DNA of 64,000 nucleotides, from NCBI GenBank assembly GCA_949316235.1, contig OX438757.1:16059505-16123504 (forward strand). The letters are read 5' to 3'. This DNA comes from Oegoconia quadripuncta (taxonomy: Eukaryota > Arthropoda > Insecta > Lepidoptera > Autostichidae). Position numbers and translations under genes: made by a program. The notes beneath the pieces are model-generated. The model had not been told where the DNA came from and searched no databases. It saw nothing but the letters and a program-made list of their open reading frames with translations. Below, piece after piece: positions 10,286 through 22,625 of this stretch. Each line of letters begins with the position of its first letter. The stretch's first letter is position 1.

Positions 10286-11640
10286 TTTTTACCTATATAC
10301 CAAGTTATAGATAGCGCCTCTCTACAAAATTTCATACATTTCTGTACCATGTTGTATTTTATTTTATTTTTATATAGTTATATTTGTATATAGTTATCTA
10401 CACTTGAGTACCTCTATGGCTAAATATAGTCAGGTTTACTCAGTTGTCGCAGGTTTATTTCCCAGTGGGGTACTGTCAGGTTTAAAATTATTTGAACACT
10501 AAAATTTAGAAAATCCCACAGAAAACAAATAATTATACGTACCTAGAAAACGTAATGAAGCATATTAAGAGCTAAATATTTTCAGAATGGCTTAACCGAT
10601 TTCATCAAATTTTTTATTTAGCCTTAAATAAAAAAAAATATAAATCGCTCATCACAAAATATCATCGAAACATCAAAATACGCCAAAAATACTGTGTTAA
10701 AATTAAAAATCATCGAAGCGGCTTAACCAATTTTCATCAATTTAGTCTTTAATGTAAAAGAAACCCTTTGAAAACACTGGACATACACACATACACACAC
10801 AACTAGTCTTCCGGGCACTATGATACCCAAAAAAGTGCCGCTATTTATAATTTTCTAAACACAAAACATAAATTCGAAACTTAACTAAAGCCTGTGCTAA
10901 AGCGGAAAACCATAATGGCAACATTTTTTAATTCTACCCAACGACCCTTGTGCACCGAATGCATTGTCTATGTAATCTGCCCCACAAAATGTTAACCATT
11001 AATGGAGTGTATTGTTCCGGCCATGGTCGCTGGCTCGTGCGGCAAGCGACTGACAGGTTAATAATACTAAATCAAGTATTGGGACCCGCGCAGCCTTTTC
11101 ATTTAGGGTTGAATAACGTGCAAAGTTTGCCGTGAAATGTGCTCGGAGAATCGAGATATTTTAAAATGATACAATAAATTTAATTAGATTCTGATACCGT
11201 TCGATATTTAAAATATACTACAAACGATTTATGTAGGTACTTACTGGTGTCGTCTGTTCTATGCTCAAAATTAAATTAAGGAGTTGTTCTTTTCTAATTA
11301 AATAAACAGAACAAGAACCTTATGACATTTTAGGAACAGATAGAAGGCTTTTGTCGACGAGTTGTATCGTGTTATTTATAATTACCTTTTTACATTTCGA
11401 GTTTTGATGTGACATATAACAATACACAAAACATTAGTTTTCATACACATGCGGTATCCTTCCAAATGTTTTGTACCTGGTTAAAACATTGTTTTGATAT
11501 CAAAATGAGTTTTGACGAGGAAGATTGTGTTTCGGTTTTTCACACAGATCTCAAGCTAGCTTAGAACGTCGACATTCGCGTCCATACTAAGGTTGTAACA
11601 CTTTTTCACTCATGCGCACTACTTATTTATTATATATTTA
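10286..11640. other. Dispersed-repeat debris, no gene
   Basis: Between 10550 and 10805 are repeated blocks with GGCTTAACCGATTTCATCAA and a tail ACACATACACACACAACTAG, a type of dispersed repeat also hinted at near 31270-31400. The remainder is unassigned. Confidence 0.4.
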
Positions 11641-11649
11641 TTTCAATTT

Positions 11650-12190
11650 TAAGTGAGCGTTAGTGGACTTTAATTCTTCATCTTCAGCTTTTGGTACTTT
11701 ACCAGGCTCAGGTTCGCTCGTGCATGGAATACTGCACTCGATTCTGTGGAACGACGTGCCAACAGAATCTCATTGGTGACCATTCGATCACTGCTGAATT
11801 GCAGAGCCTCGAACACCGTCGCCAGGTCGCCTCTCTCTTAGTCTTTTACAGGATGCACTTCGGTGAGTGTGCGTCGGAATTACACAATCTTATTCCACCA
11901 TCGCCATTTCATCTTCGGACTACAGGCGTGGGGAGGGATTCCACCCGCATGTAGTTAACATACCGAACATTCACACTAAGAGGTTCGACTCTTCATTCAT
12001 AATGCGAACAGCCAACGCATGGAACTCCCTTACGGCGCCAGTCTTTCCTGAATCTTACAACCTTGGGATCTTCAAGAGCAGGCTGAATAGGCATCTACTA
12101 AGATCGCGTCCTTCATCTTCGGCCACATCGTCACTTCCCATCAGGTGAGATTGTGGTCAAACGCGTATCCAGTTAACCATAAAAAAAAGA
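11650..12190 (+). mobile_element. LINE group J4, longest C-terminal remnant
   Basis: Reading across frames on the plus strand gives EHRRQVASLLVFYRMHFGEC, then FDSSFIMRTANAWNSL and SYNLGIFKSRLNRHLL. This is the familiar C-terminal end of a CR1/Jockey-type retrotransposon protein, located after the reverse transcriptase in the intact element. At least one frameshift separates the halves, near 11880. The block CACTTCCCATCAGGTGAGAT and an A-run at 12181 mark the 3' end. It cannot encode a functional protein. Shorter copies are at 4085, 5369, 22515 and 63085. Confidence 0.8.
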
Positions 12191-12574
12191 GCTAACCCTT
12201 AAAACTTCATCACACCATTGTAGGTTTTATAACTAAGTACCTATACCATACCTAAAGCAAGCTTCAGAATTGTTAGAAAACATTTTTATATAATTAATGA
12301 TGGTTACTCTATATTTCTACAAAAAAATTAGGTAATTTAAAATTATAGGAAGTTACACCATGAAAATTGCTTATTTTTACTCCGAAAAGCGCCCTCCGGC
12401 CGCGATTGCAACCGAGTTTGGTAAGCAGTTACCAAAAAGTATTGAATATCCTTATAAGACAACCAGTCGCCAAAGACGAATGACTGTTCTTGTTTCACAA
12501 CTGTTATCTTTCCCCCTTGTAGCTTCGTAACCAGATGCCGAAAAAAAAATTATCTTACATACGTACATAATGTC

Positions 12575-12780
12575 ACCTCTGTTTCCCGTGCAGATACCAC
12601 AGACTTCCACTTGCTACGATCCTGACACACCTCTTCTGCTTCCTTCACTCTCATAAGGTTGTTTATACATGCTCGTCGGTATACTCTTGACTTAACCTTT
12701 CTTTAAGACGGCCCCGATTTGATCATGGTACGTTCGTCGTGGTCTTCCCCTACCAACACTACCTCTATGTCTCTTCAAAA
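12575..12780 (-). mobile_element. RTE-like LINE C-terminal remnant
   Basis: Minus-strand reading gives [18 protein letters not shown], then EEVCQDRSKWKSVVSA, the ending of an RTE-like protein. The same terminal motif appears at 3138-3222. Frameshifts are present. Confidence 0.65.
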
Positions 12781-12824
12781 AATCTTGTTGCTCAACCAAA
12801 ATACGTCAAATAATGTGGGCCATG

Positions 12825-13250
12825 CACGGTCAAGAAAATTATGGCAAAAATGTGAAAAATGTGAATATGAATAGACCACTAAAATGTGTTTACTAACCAT
12901 TTATGATGAATCAAAAACATCGTAATAAAGGATTGAGAGGGTTTTGCTTGCGTCATAACAAAATCTCGCCGTTAAAGTTAGTACTCTGGTTAAAGCGAAA
13001 CTTACTGAAATGGTTTTGAAGAGTAAAAAGATTCAGGAATTAATATATCGCCTTTATTGACTGATTTAAATCCGCGCGAGTTCCTATTTTGAAAAGTGAA
13101 ACTTGGAATATGTGGAATAAATTCGACAGCCCTGAGGACTCTAGGAATGCTCTTATAGCAGCATGAGAACCTTCCTAAAGCAGATTATGGCAACATTTCA
13201 AAACTCACTAACGCGAATAAATCGGTGTAAATTTAAGTACTTTAAGCCAT
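12825..13250 (+). pseudogene. Possible Tc1/mariner-type transposase relic
   Basis: Near 13050 the translation LLTDLNPREFLFW resembles the motif around the last catalytic residue of Tc1/mariner transposases (S/T-P-D-L-N-P). The following ~50 codons keep a similar hydrophobic pattern, with one stop. Upstream sequence is not alignable by eye. The first two catalytic residues were not found. Confidence 0.3.
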
Positions 13251-13582
13251 AATCCATTACTTGAGTACATTCATTAAATCCACAAATTGTACGTTTTTAC
13301 GTTTAAACGTACTTCCCGTGTAACGTGTAGAAAAAGTCTTTAATTAGCAGTTTTTTTTTTCACAAGCAATCAAAATTCTAATTCTGCTAATAAATAAATG
13401 CTTTAAGAGTGTCGTTAATCTCCATAGTTCCGGGCTCCATCGTAAGGTCGATGGTACCATAATATTGCATTGTCACAGAACTTACATAAATTGGCCAAAT
13501 TTCAGATCAATCAGACACCGGCAAGTGATGATTGGCAAATTTTGAAACGGACAATTTACATACGAACATTGCAAACTAATTA

Positions 13583-13857
13583 AATAATAATAATAATAAA
13601 TAATTTTGCACATACACACAGCGCCATCTAGTTCCACACTAAGCAACTAGGCTTGTATTATGGATACCAGATGGTTGATAAACTACACAAATACATTTTT
13701 TTTGTAAATAAATACATTGTATAAATGATAAACATCCATAACTCGGGAACACATGTCTGTATTCATCATACAAACGTATGTCCCTAGCGGGATTCGAACC
13801 CGCGACCTTTTGGTATAGCAGCAGAGTTTCTAACTACTACACCAAACAGGTCGTAAC
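13583..13857 (-). mobile_element. SINE-C, full length
   Basis: Reference minus-strand copy. The head carries box A (TTTGGTGTAGTAG) and box B (GGTTCGAATCCCGC). The body holds ACCATCTGGTATCC and the tail TGGAACTAGATGGCGCTGTG, ending in TTATT repeats. Body and tail differ from SINE-B, although both heads derive from a similar tRNA-like sequence. Confidence 0.9.
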
Positions 13858-14264
13858 CAAATAAAGGCTTGTAAACAGAAAGGAACAAAAATTATAAATG
13901 TAGGAGTGAGCTCTGATATAAGCCATAAGTATTTAATTTAGTACACTGACATAGCGTATTGACTTTGCTAATAAAACATACGAGTAAATTATCACAGAGC
14001 TACTCGTATATACGGTACGGCATAATAAATAAATACTTAATTGCGAAACGTAAAATTATTCAATATCTCATTGCTGTTTACCGCAAAATTGTGTCACAGT
14101 GGAACTTTGACGATATTTCATTCTGCAATATAAATAGGTACTCGTTTATATTTCGGGGACATTTTATATGCCTCGAATTTAGTAACTGAGTGAAATATTA
14201 ATATGCGTCATGAAAGTCTGCAGGGCTACCAATTGAAGATAATATGCCGATCATACAATGAATT

Positions 14265-14595
14265 TAACCGCCTCCGTGGCTCAATGTAAACAACATTGGG
14301 TTTACGATTCGGAGGTCGCGGGTGCGATCCCCAGCGGGGTACATGTTTAAGTACTGGGTTTGATTGGTGGTAGGGCACTTTAAATGTCCGCCTGACTAGC
14401 TACCACTAAATCTAAAACTGCCGCCAAGCAGCAATGTTAATAGCATTGTTGTGTTCCGGTTGTCAGATATAAGATAGCCAGTCCCCCAAATGTGTTGGGG
14501 TTTCCGGGTCAGTACGCTTCCACCTTCGACCCCATCTTCACTTAACATCAGGTGTGATTGAGGTCAAGTACCAACCCGTTGTGCATAAAAAGAAA
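14265..14595 (+). mobile_element. SINE-A, full length
   Basis: Intact box A and box B (GGGTGCGATCCCCAGCG carries one change), complete body and an A-rich end interrupted by G. It is followed 9 bp later by a SINE-C tail on the opposite strand. Confidence 0.92.
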
Positions 14596-14603
14596 AACTT
14601 AAA

Positions 14604-14768
14604 TAATAATAAATATCCTTAGACATACACACAGCGCCATCTAGTTCCACAGTAAGCAACTATATGCTTGGGTTGTTAATATCAGATGGTTGATATATTA
14701 CATAAATACATTTTTTTTTTTTAATAAATACGTATTATAAATAAAAACATCCATAACTCGGGTACGGT
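14604..14768 (-). mobile_element. SINE-C tail half
   Basis: Carries GCGCCATCTAGTTCCAC and CCATAACTCGGGTAC on the plus strand but stops before the tRNA-like head. Confidence 0.8.
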
Positions 14769-16002
14769 TACATATTATAATGTCGCAAAACATAATGCCT
14801 TTCCTTAAAATTACCCAAATTACCCGAAATCGAAATACCTATATTTAAAATGCCAAGAATGTATAATACCATTGATATAAAATACCTTACGGCCGATTAA
14901 GCAGAGCCCGAAAATTAAATGTACTAAATACTTAACCCTAAAATATTCAACTTTAAAAGACTTGACCCTAAAATTCTAAAGCAAAATAAAAAGTGAGAGT
15001 GACAATCAATCATTTTTACATTTATTGATTAGTATGTATACATATTTAGGCACACTGGTAAACCCTAAAGCTGAAGTTCGTATTGACAGGAGAAACTGTA
15101 AGTACTGTATGTACTGTTAGGGTGTTGTGATAGTGACACTCGTAGTGTATTTTGTGACTATTTTGAAGACTATTTACCTTTAATATATGCATCAGTTTAA
15201 ATTTAAGACAATATTTTCATTTTATTTATTTATTTTTTATTAATTCACCGTGGATAAGCTTCATACAGCGCTGACGGCGCTGTAAAAATCATGTGAGGCA
15301 AATTTTCTCAATATATCAAGTAGTATTACGAAAAGCCCAGATTTGAATCACGAGAAATTTTCTCGAGACACCATCCATGTCATCATAATAAGTTAGCTAG
15401 CCAGGTGCTAACCCTGCTGAGGCAATGATGACCAGCCTTCTTTGGACCACGAGACCTAAGATAAATGGAAATCCTTAGGGAGTACCTTCAGAAGCCCGAC
15501 AGAAATAGTACTTGATCTCTTCCAGATACTTAAGCTAACACCTCCAGTTTTTCATGTTATTTTATATCCAGTCGTGTTTGCTGCTGGGGACACAGGCGAC
15601 ACTAAATAAATTACCAGGGTATGAATTAAATATTCGAGTTTGCGGTCGGTAGCGGCGATGCGTCGGTCCCGATGGTATCGTGCCCGTATTCCGGAAATAA
15701 TGACTTGTTTGCACATTCGTGTGTACCTACAGGTATGGCATGTATGTTCAACATATATGGATATACAATGCAGGCTATAGCTACCTTTATAAAACTATCT
15801 AAATTATAATATTATTGTTTTGATACTATTGACATGTCAAGCTTCTGTAAATCAATCTTATAATGTGAGAACTTCAAGCGGTATACGTAACCTGTATCCA
15901 GAGTTGCAAATACACAATATTGGTGCCCTTTGGTGTGGAGATTTTAGGCCCGTTGGGTGCGGAAGCGCGATGATTTACAAAGATCTGTCGTCGCGCTTGT
16001 AA
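14769..16002. other. No recognisable feature
   Basis: About 1.2 kb with no transposon protein, SINE head or terminal repeat that I could identify. Several AT-rich runs are present, for example near 15225. Confidence 0.45.
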
Positions 16003-16222
16003 ATAAATAAATAATAATAATAAATACTTTGGGGCACTTACACCAATCATCTAGTCCCAAACTAAGCAAAGCTTGTACTATGGATACTAGAAAACGGATA
16101 AACATACATAAATATTTATAAAAATATCCATGACTCGAATGTTCGTATTTATCATGCAAACATTTAACCCTCGCGGGATTCGAACCCGCAACCGTTGGTT
16201 TCGCTGACAGGGTCCCTATGCC
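16003..16222 (-). mobile_element. SINE-B, nearly complete
   Basis: Complete tail and box B (GGTTCGAATCCCGCG on the minus strand). The first ~20 bp of the head are degraded, where GACCGATTGGTGTAGTGG should be. Confidence 0.85.
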
Positions 16223-16899
16223 GACACTGTTACAATGTGCTGCCACACAAACCAAATAATACAAATATTACCCATGCAATAACTCTCCAATAACAGACCT
16301 CCTAAATCTGTGATATGATAATGAAAATATGTCGAAATCTAAAAAAAATTCATTATACGTGTACAAAAGGCAGTACAAAGGCACTATGATGAAGATGACA
16401 TTATCAAATATTCTAGTTTTTGTAGTCATTTTGGAGGCTGAGTAAGCGCCAGCGAGCTAAACGAAGAATTATTAGGGACCGAACGCAAAAATTTTTATGT
16501 TATACCACGGCAAATAGGTTAGGTAGGCTTTCAGATGTCCGATACAAAATACGTGAAAGTCATCGGCACACTATCAATATTGTATGTACTCTAATTTTGG
16601 GTATAGCACAATAGCTGCCGAGGTCGACGCCATTTTCACGGCGACATAGTACCTATAAAGGTTTCTCGGGTAAAAATTGCATTGAAAGGACCTTGACAAC
16701 GCGGCCGCAAGACAATCGTAAGGCGAAAGCTACACATTCAGATGGTCCATCATATGGTCCATCAGTGTAATAAATAAGTACAGTATTTATCAGGTCAGTA
16801 TAGTAACGTATTTCGAATGGTTTAGACGTGAAATTGATACATAGTCACAAAAATGTATGCTGTCAAAATAATGTCAAATTCGAAAATGCTTTATTTACG
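16223..16899. other. No recognisable feature
   Basis: No repeat or gene identified by eye. Confidence 0.45.
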
Positions 16900-17425
16900 A
16901 AAACTTAATGTACGTAAGAAAGAATCTGCATTTATTTAGGAAAAATTGTGAAATACACAAGGTAAACACAAGATATAAAAATAAACTTGCTGTCCATAAC
17001 AGTCGCTTACACAAATTCACTAAGTCATTTATGGGACAATGTATACGCTTTTATAACAAGGTACCTTGCCTAAAATTTGCCTTTAAATAATTTAAAACAA
17101 CCATTAAACGGAAACTATGCGCCAAAGGCTATTATAAAATTTTCTGTCTATCTGGATGATAAGAATGCGTGGACATGAACCGCTCGGCAATATCCAGTAT
17201 ATTTTATTCTTATTTTTCTTTGTCGAATCATAAATTTAACAATAATTTCAAATTGTATCTGTATTGACTTATTTAAAAAGAGCAACCTCTGAGTCTCTTG
17301 CTCGTTCTTCTCTGGGGAGACTGCCTAGTGAATGAGCGATAACTGTATGTCATGACGTTTTCAAATGTTATTCTTATAACTTACGAAATAAAACATTTAT
17401 GATTTGATTTGATTTATTGAAAGGA
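16900..17425 (+). mobile_element. LINE group J1, 3' end
   Basis: Encodes VRKNLHLFRKNCEIHKVNTR, then a degraded FYNKVP region with small deletions. The 3' UTR is shared with 8556-9030 and it ends in GATTTGATTTGATTT. It extends about 20 codons further 5' than the 8556 copy. Confidence 0.8.
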
Positions 17426-17880
17426 TGTTTTTGTATATCACTCTCTTCAATTTAAGAGCTATGCTCTTGTCGGTGGAGTCCTTTCCACACTTCTCTACAT
17501 TTTGTATATCAACGGAACTTATTGGAAAAACGTATACATAGTACATTAAATGAATTATCTTTATTTCTTGTCTGTATACTAATCTGATCCCTCGTTAATT
17601 GGTTGGCACGAGCTCGGCACCGGATGCAGCGGCATGCGTTGTACAATATCATACAAGTTCTCCTCCATTGCTGTCGCTATGCTTACCTACTGACCAAACC
17701 CAACAAAAATGTTTACATTAAAGTTTTACTGACTAGATACCGTGGCGTTTACTGATCGTCTAATCGAGTGTACAGACAGATGTCAGTATTTAACACAAAC
17801 TGTCATACCGGAATTCAGAAATCTAGAAATCAATGGTATATACTGACATCCATCAATACACCAACTTACACGATCAGTAA

Positions 17881-18324
17881 TTATAATAATAATAAATATT
17901 TTGCATATACACACAGCGCCATCTAGTTCCACACTAAGCAACTTTGTTTGTATTATGGATACCAGATAGTTGACAAACATATTTTTTTTTGTAAATAAAT
18001 ACATATTATGTCGGAGATAGGTGTGGGCGTTGCGAGCGACCGGGACGGTGCCAGTCGCGTGGTAAAGGGTAGCTCGGGTAATGGCGATATTATTGCAATA
18101 TACTATAAGCGAATAGACAACGTATTCACATCCGACCGTTTAATTCATGAATTCCATCGCTAATTTATCGCTATCTACGACATATATAAATGAAAACCAC
18201 CCACAACGCGGGAACACATGTCTGTATTCGTCATACAAACATTAAGCCCCGAGCGGGATTCGAACCCGCTACCTTTTGGTATAGCAGTTGGAGTTTCTAA
18301 CCACTATACCAAACAGGTCGTCAC
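17881..18324 (-). mobile_element. SINE-C split by a 172 bp insertion
   Basis: Tail and body run from 17881 to 18009; the rest of the body and head resume at 18182. Both halves align with the uninterrupted copy at 13583-13857, so the intervening DNA is a later insertion. Confidence 0.85.
18010..18181. mobile_element. 172 bp TIR element (MITE) inside SINE-C
   Basis: The ends are GTCGGAGATAG and CTATCTACGAC, an 11 bp inverted repeat with one mismatch. The interior is noncoding and more GC-rich in its left half. The flanks TACATATTAT and ATATATAAAT suggest a short AT-rich target duplication whose length I cannot fix. Confidence 0.6.
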
Positions 18325-18729
18325 CACCTAATTACCACGGTAATTGGTAAATACTGATAAACATTTTTAAATTAAACGTCTAGCCTTCGACTAATACTTC
18401 CAATATGAGCAACTTTCACTGCGTTCGCATTTCCGATAGCGTCACACCGTCAACTTACGATGGTAGAGTTACTTACTGTCGTCGTGATCTTGAATGTACA
18501 TACCCGAAGAACCCTTAGGACGTGACTATGTAATAAATTATAACCTTTTTTCAATTGATATCAAGAATATACTGTGCAATGGTACTTTGAAAATACATAA
18601 ATACTGGAGTTAATATATTCAATAATAAACCAAATTTTTCATAAAAACGATTAAATAAGTGTATTAAATTTTAAAGTTCACAATTTCTGTGTAAATCAAT
18701 ACTGAGTGAGTACCTAGTTGCGTTACGTT

Positions 18730-18872
18730 TAATGCACAACGGATAAGCACTTGGCCTCAATCACACCTGATTGATATATAATACGTGAAGATGAGGCCGA
18801 AGGTGGAAGCGTATACTGACCCGGAAACCTCATCTTATTTTGGGGACTGGCTATCTTATCTCTGACAACTGC
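18730..18872 (-). mobile_element. SINE-A 3' half
   Basis: Keeps the 3' end and body up to ATCTTATCTCTGACAAC. The head is missing, and an internal TATAATAC insertion is present near 18777. Confidence 0.8.
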
Positions 18873-19455
18873 GTAGACAGAAAGAAAGGTAGTTTTACTT
18901 AAACCGATCTCATGAAACGTACAATCAGGTACATAAAGTAAACATTTTGTTTGCTTGTCATCTAATTGTCGGTGTCACAGGTTGGGGTCAGAAAGTCGCT
19001 AACTCGGCATGGGTAGACGTCAAGCAGACATTAAAATTAAAAAATATATATATAATAACCACGTAAGTATTAAACGAAAAATATGACGTATTTCCAGCGT
19101 CCTGCCATAAAATTTCAAGCCGCAATAAAATGAAGACGCTTCCTCAAAAACCCCATTGTAACGCACAGCAAAACGAGTTATTCTTTCCCGCCGTAATTTT
19201 AAATTCGCCTTGTCTCGGATAGAACTGCGTCCGGGCCCTGTTGGAGATAATAAATAGTATAATAAACAAGATTAACGGTGCATAAGGAGGCACGTTTCGC
19301 GGACAGAGACGTAGATGCACATGGACTATACGGGATGCAATTACACCGAAGCGAGCGTAAGGCACTCACACGAAGTTTTCAAATCGGTTCACTGACATTA
19401 TTACCTTTATGACATTATACATAATATGCAATTTTTTTATTTTTTTCATTTTTTT

Positions 19456-19557
19456 TATGCATAACTGATTGGTACTTGACCTCAATCACACCTGATGTTA
19501 AGTGAAGATGAGGTCGAAGGTGGAAGCGCACTGACCCGGAAACCCCAACACATTTGA
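19456..19557 (-). mobile_element. SINE-A 3' fragment
   Basis: T-run, then ATGCATAACTGATTGGTACT and the body to CCCCAACACATTTG. The rest is absent. Confidence 0.8.
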
Positions 19558-19904
19558 ATGTAAATTCTTCTCTAATCGTAGTCATACCCTTACTTTGGAC
19601 ATGATTTTTTTATTTATTATCTAATGTACTCCCAATCAATTTTACACCTACGTACCATTTCTTAACGTGGACGTGAGAACCCGTGGAGTCACATGTATCT
19701 AGTCGCTCTTGATCAGAAGAGTACGTAGTTTAAATATAATTATTATTTCAGAACAAGTAATACTATTTGTGACACAAGTTGGGAAGCACGGAGTTATACG
19801 GCGCATAGACTAGCACAAAGTTAATCTTGGGACTCTTTATTCGGAATTTTGCTCGTTTAAGTGATAGAAAAAAAAATAAAGCATACCTATATTTGGCTAG
19901 GAGT

Positions 19905-20580
19905 GGTATGTCAGAGAAGATAATCGTTAGGTTGACGTATTATCCTATATATTTTAATATCATCAGCATAAAGTTGTAAGTGTCAGTAAGAAAATATGTA
20001 ATTTAAGTCATTTATGTAGAGAATAATAACAAGGGATCTAAATGGGAACCTTGTGGGACACCAGAACTGAGTTTATTTTGCGATGAGAAATCCGAGAGTA
20101 CAGCAGCTTGACTTCTGTTTTCCATATAGGATTTAATCCAACGGAAAAGATCACCATGTATACCAAGACGCCAGAGCTTGTGAGGTAAAATTTTATCGAA
20201 GGCTTTGGCAAAATCAGTATACATGGCATCTAATTGATATCCATCATCCATAGCCTTCAGAAATACATCAGTAAAAATAAGCAAATTACTGTCAACTGAT
20301 CCACCTTTATAAAAACCATGTTGATTGTGACTAATATATCGTCGGACTACTTTAGAGAGTTGTTCAGTAATAATTTTATTAAAGTGGCTTTATTTAGAAA
20401 TTGGCCTGTATTTTTCAATATCGTTACTTACTGCACCCTTGGGGATGGGTGTGCCTGACTTTTTAGAAAGCATCGTGATGGGTAATGTTAGTTCCAAATA
20501 ACTTTCTTTAATGATAATAGGTGTACACCATTAGGTCCAGTGCCCTGACTAGTGTCAATTAATTTTAAATGTTTTTTAAC
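19905..20580 (-). pseudogene. LINE reverse transcriptase fragment (group J5)
   Basis: Minus-strand translation gives the core of a CR1/Jockey-type reverse transcriptase. In order: KSGTPIPKG and a weak YRPIS (near 20400-20460), NQHGFYKGGSVDSN, then TDFAKAFDK with the first catalytic Asp. LGIHGDLFRWIKSYMENRSQ and SGVPQGSHL follow, and in another frame LYADDIKIY with the catalytic YADD near 19950-19970. Such a domain copies element RNA into DNA at the target site. Frameshifts (near 20010) and stops make it inactive. Endonuclease and C-terminal parts are missing. It is closest in sequence to the relic at 60254-60875. Confidence 0.85.
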
Positions 20581-20660
20581 TATTTTGTCAGTGATTTATA
20601 TACAATATACCTATGTCGATAATTTGATCACAAACGGGCTCCGTGCTAATAATATTTATC

Positions 20661-20740
20661 TGTTATTTAGATGTTAGATGATATTGTTTGCTTAGTTGGT
20701 GGCTAGACAATTGGTGTAACTGAAATATATATTATTAGAA
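20661..20740 (+). mobile_element. SINE-B tail fragment, degraded
   Basis: Carries TTTGCTTAGTT and ACAATTGGTGTAACTG, recognisable as the last ~80 bp of SINE-B. Confidence 0.45.
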
Positions 20741-21542
20741 TTAGATACCAGTAGAATTCAATTTGAATTTTCATTAAAGTCATTCTTACTTATTTTGTTA
20801 TATTTCGGTGTAAGTAACAGCCATCTTATAGCAAGTAAGTGTGCAAAGCGCATGCTCAGTGTGCACTCGGCTTTGGTTCAAATATTTATACAGGCCGGGG
20901 GTTGCTTTTAGGCAATAAAATTTACATTTTTACAAACGCGCACTTTGCTGTTTTTGTGTCGCACTGGTATTTGTTGAAAAAGTCTAGTGGAGTTTTTTTG
21001 GCAACTCACTGAGAGGAGGATTCCAGAGGATTTCGCTGATAGAATTGTGTTTCTCGTTTTACTTCGCGGTATTGTTATTTCGTTGAGGATTCTAAAATCG
21101 ATTTCCGAACGAAGTGCCCTTCTTGCGAGCTTAATTGGACCCTAAAGTTACTTTAGTAACTTATTGGTAATCTGTGCCTAAAGTAATTTAGGTTTCTGGC
21201 ACATTTAAAGAATTGAACCAACCCTGTGGGCGACTAAGGGACTTTCCACCAAATTTATCTTAAATTTGTACGTTTCAATGGCGATGGGCTCACCATGATG
21301 TGTGCATTTCTGTTTATTGCGAGGAATGAACCGTGTATGCTGTTTGAAGGATTAATTTTTTTGATAAGATCGGAGCGATTTTTTTTAATTTATTCCATAT
21401 TTAATAATAAATCTTAATTTATCCAATGAGGCGCCACTGGATGGAAATAAACCCTCGGTTTTTTTACAGTTTCGATCCCTTCAGCGCCCATCCAATAGCC
21501 AGATTGTCACTACTCAATTTGTCGTAGGTATCTTAATGTATC
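20741..21542. other. Unassigned; possible LTR remnant
   Basis: At 20815-21030 there are LTR-like signals in order: TTCAAATATTTATACAGG (TATA-like), GGCAATAAAA (polyadenylation-like) and TTGGCAACTCACTGAG (primer-site-like). No second LTR or gag/pol sequence is visible. At 21140-21190 CCTAAAGTTACTTTAG and CCTAAAGTAATTTAGG can pair as an imperfect hairpin. Confidence 0.25.
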
Positions 21543-21545
21543 TTA

Positions 21546-21575
21546 GGCCCGTATTAATAAACCAAGTCTTGAGGC
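21546..21575 (+). mobile_element. MITE-H left-end fragment
   Basis: GGCCCGTATTAATAAACCAA preceded by TTA, matching the left terminus of the copy at 51040. The rest is lost or replaced. Confidence 0.65.
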
Positions 21576-21754
21576 ATGTAATTATGTCGAATAGGCCACA
21601 AATACGACCGTCAAATGACACAAGGCTTTATTTTGGTTTATGGTTTTGAAATAAAAAAAAACTACCTACGCCAATACCTTCTATTTCACTTACCTAATAT
21701 GCCCTATTTTTTTCGTTACGGTAAAAAAACTCATCAGGTAATCATATAAGTCTT

Positions 21755-22069
21755 GGCCGATATAAATAAACCAATCTCAGTACAAGTCTTGAGGCTGTAT
21801 CACCCGAGATGCGTCTTAAGAAGTTGACGCCATCTCAAGCTCCGTGCTAATTAATAAACCAATCTTGAGGTCTACTCAGCTGAGATCACTTCTCAAGTAT
21901 TCGCCTTAGCAGCGAATGAATGGTTGTCTTGAGTTTCGTTTTAATAAACGCACCTCTCAAGTGAGTACTGCTTGAGAATGCACATGCTTTTCAGGTCTAA
22001 TCAACACGTTTACTTTAAACCGATCACAAAACTGTTCTCAATCTTGAGAATGGTTTATTAATACAGGCC
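21755..22069 (+). mobile_element. MITE-H, full length (~315 bp)
   Basis: The ends are GGCC...AATAAACCAATCTC and GAATGGTTTATTAATACAGGCC, inverted with respect to each other. The interior contains several CTTGAG/CTCAAG words in both orientations. It has no coding capacity. Flanks CTT and ATA do not form the TTA duplication seen at 51040, so the ends have mutated. Confidence 0.75.
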
Positions 22070-22087
22070 ATAGTGTAGTATCTTATT

Positions 22088-22352
22088 GACGACCTGTTTG
22101 GTATAGTGGTTAGCAACTCTGGCCACTATACCAAAAGGTTGCGGGTTCGAATTCCGCTGGGGGCATATGTGTGATGAATACGAACGTGTACCCGAGTTAC
22201 GTATGAATGTTTTCATTTATAATAAGTATTTATTTACAACAAAAAAAAATTATTTATGTAGTATATCAACCATCTGGTATCCGCAACACAAGCCTATAGT
22301 TGCTTAGTGTGGAACTAAATGGCGCTGTGTGTATGTCTGAGGATAAAAAAAA
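22088..22352 (+). mobile_element. SINE-C, full length
   Basis: GACGACCTGTTTGGTATAGTG head, box B GGTTCGAATTCCGC, and a tail ending GTATGTCTGAGGATA followed by an A-run instead of the usual TTATT repeats. Confidence 0.88.
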
Positions 22353-22514
22353 ATGAATTTCAAAAAAGAACATTCTCATGCACACAGGTTTTACCATCAG
22401 AGATGTAATTTTGAAAAAAGAACAAGAATTATAGGTTATTCGAATTCTCGTCGTATCTCTATACAATACCACAGGGTTCAGAAGATTTTAGTTTCTTTTT
22501 TTTATAATTGGCTG

Positions 22515-22625
22515 GATTCGCGTTTGACCACAATCTCACATGATAGAAAGTGACGATGTGGTCGAAGATGAAGCACACGATTTCAGTAAATGTCTATTTA
22601 CTCTGCTCTTGAAGATCCTAAGGTA
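22515..22625 (-). mobile_element. LINE group J4 3' end fragment
   Basis: Matches 4085-4190 almost base for base (CGTTTGACCACAATCTCAC, GTCGAAGATGAAGCAC). Only the last ~110 bp are present. Confidence 0.7.

Noticed and set aside
13770..13857. tRNA gene-like sequence with box A and box B
   Set aside because: It is the head of SINE-C: body and tail follow directly and the same head recurs at 11 loci. The same reasoning removes all SINE-A, B and D heads as tRNA genes.
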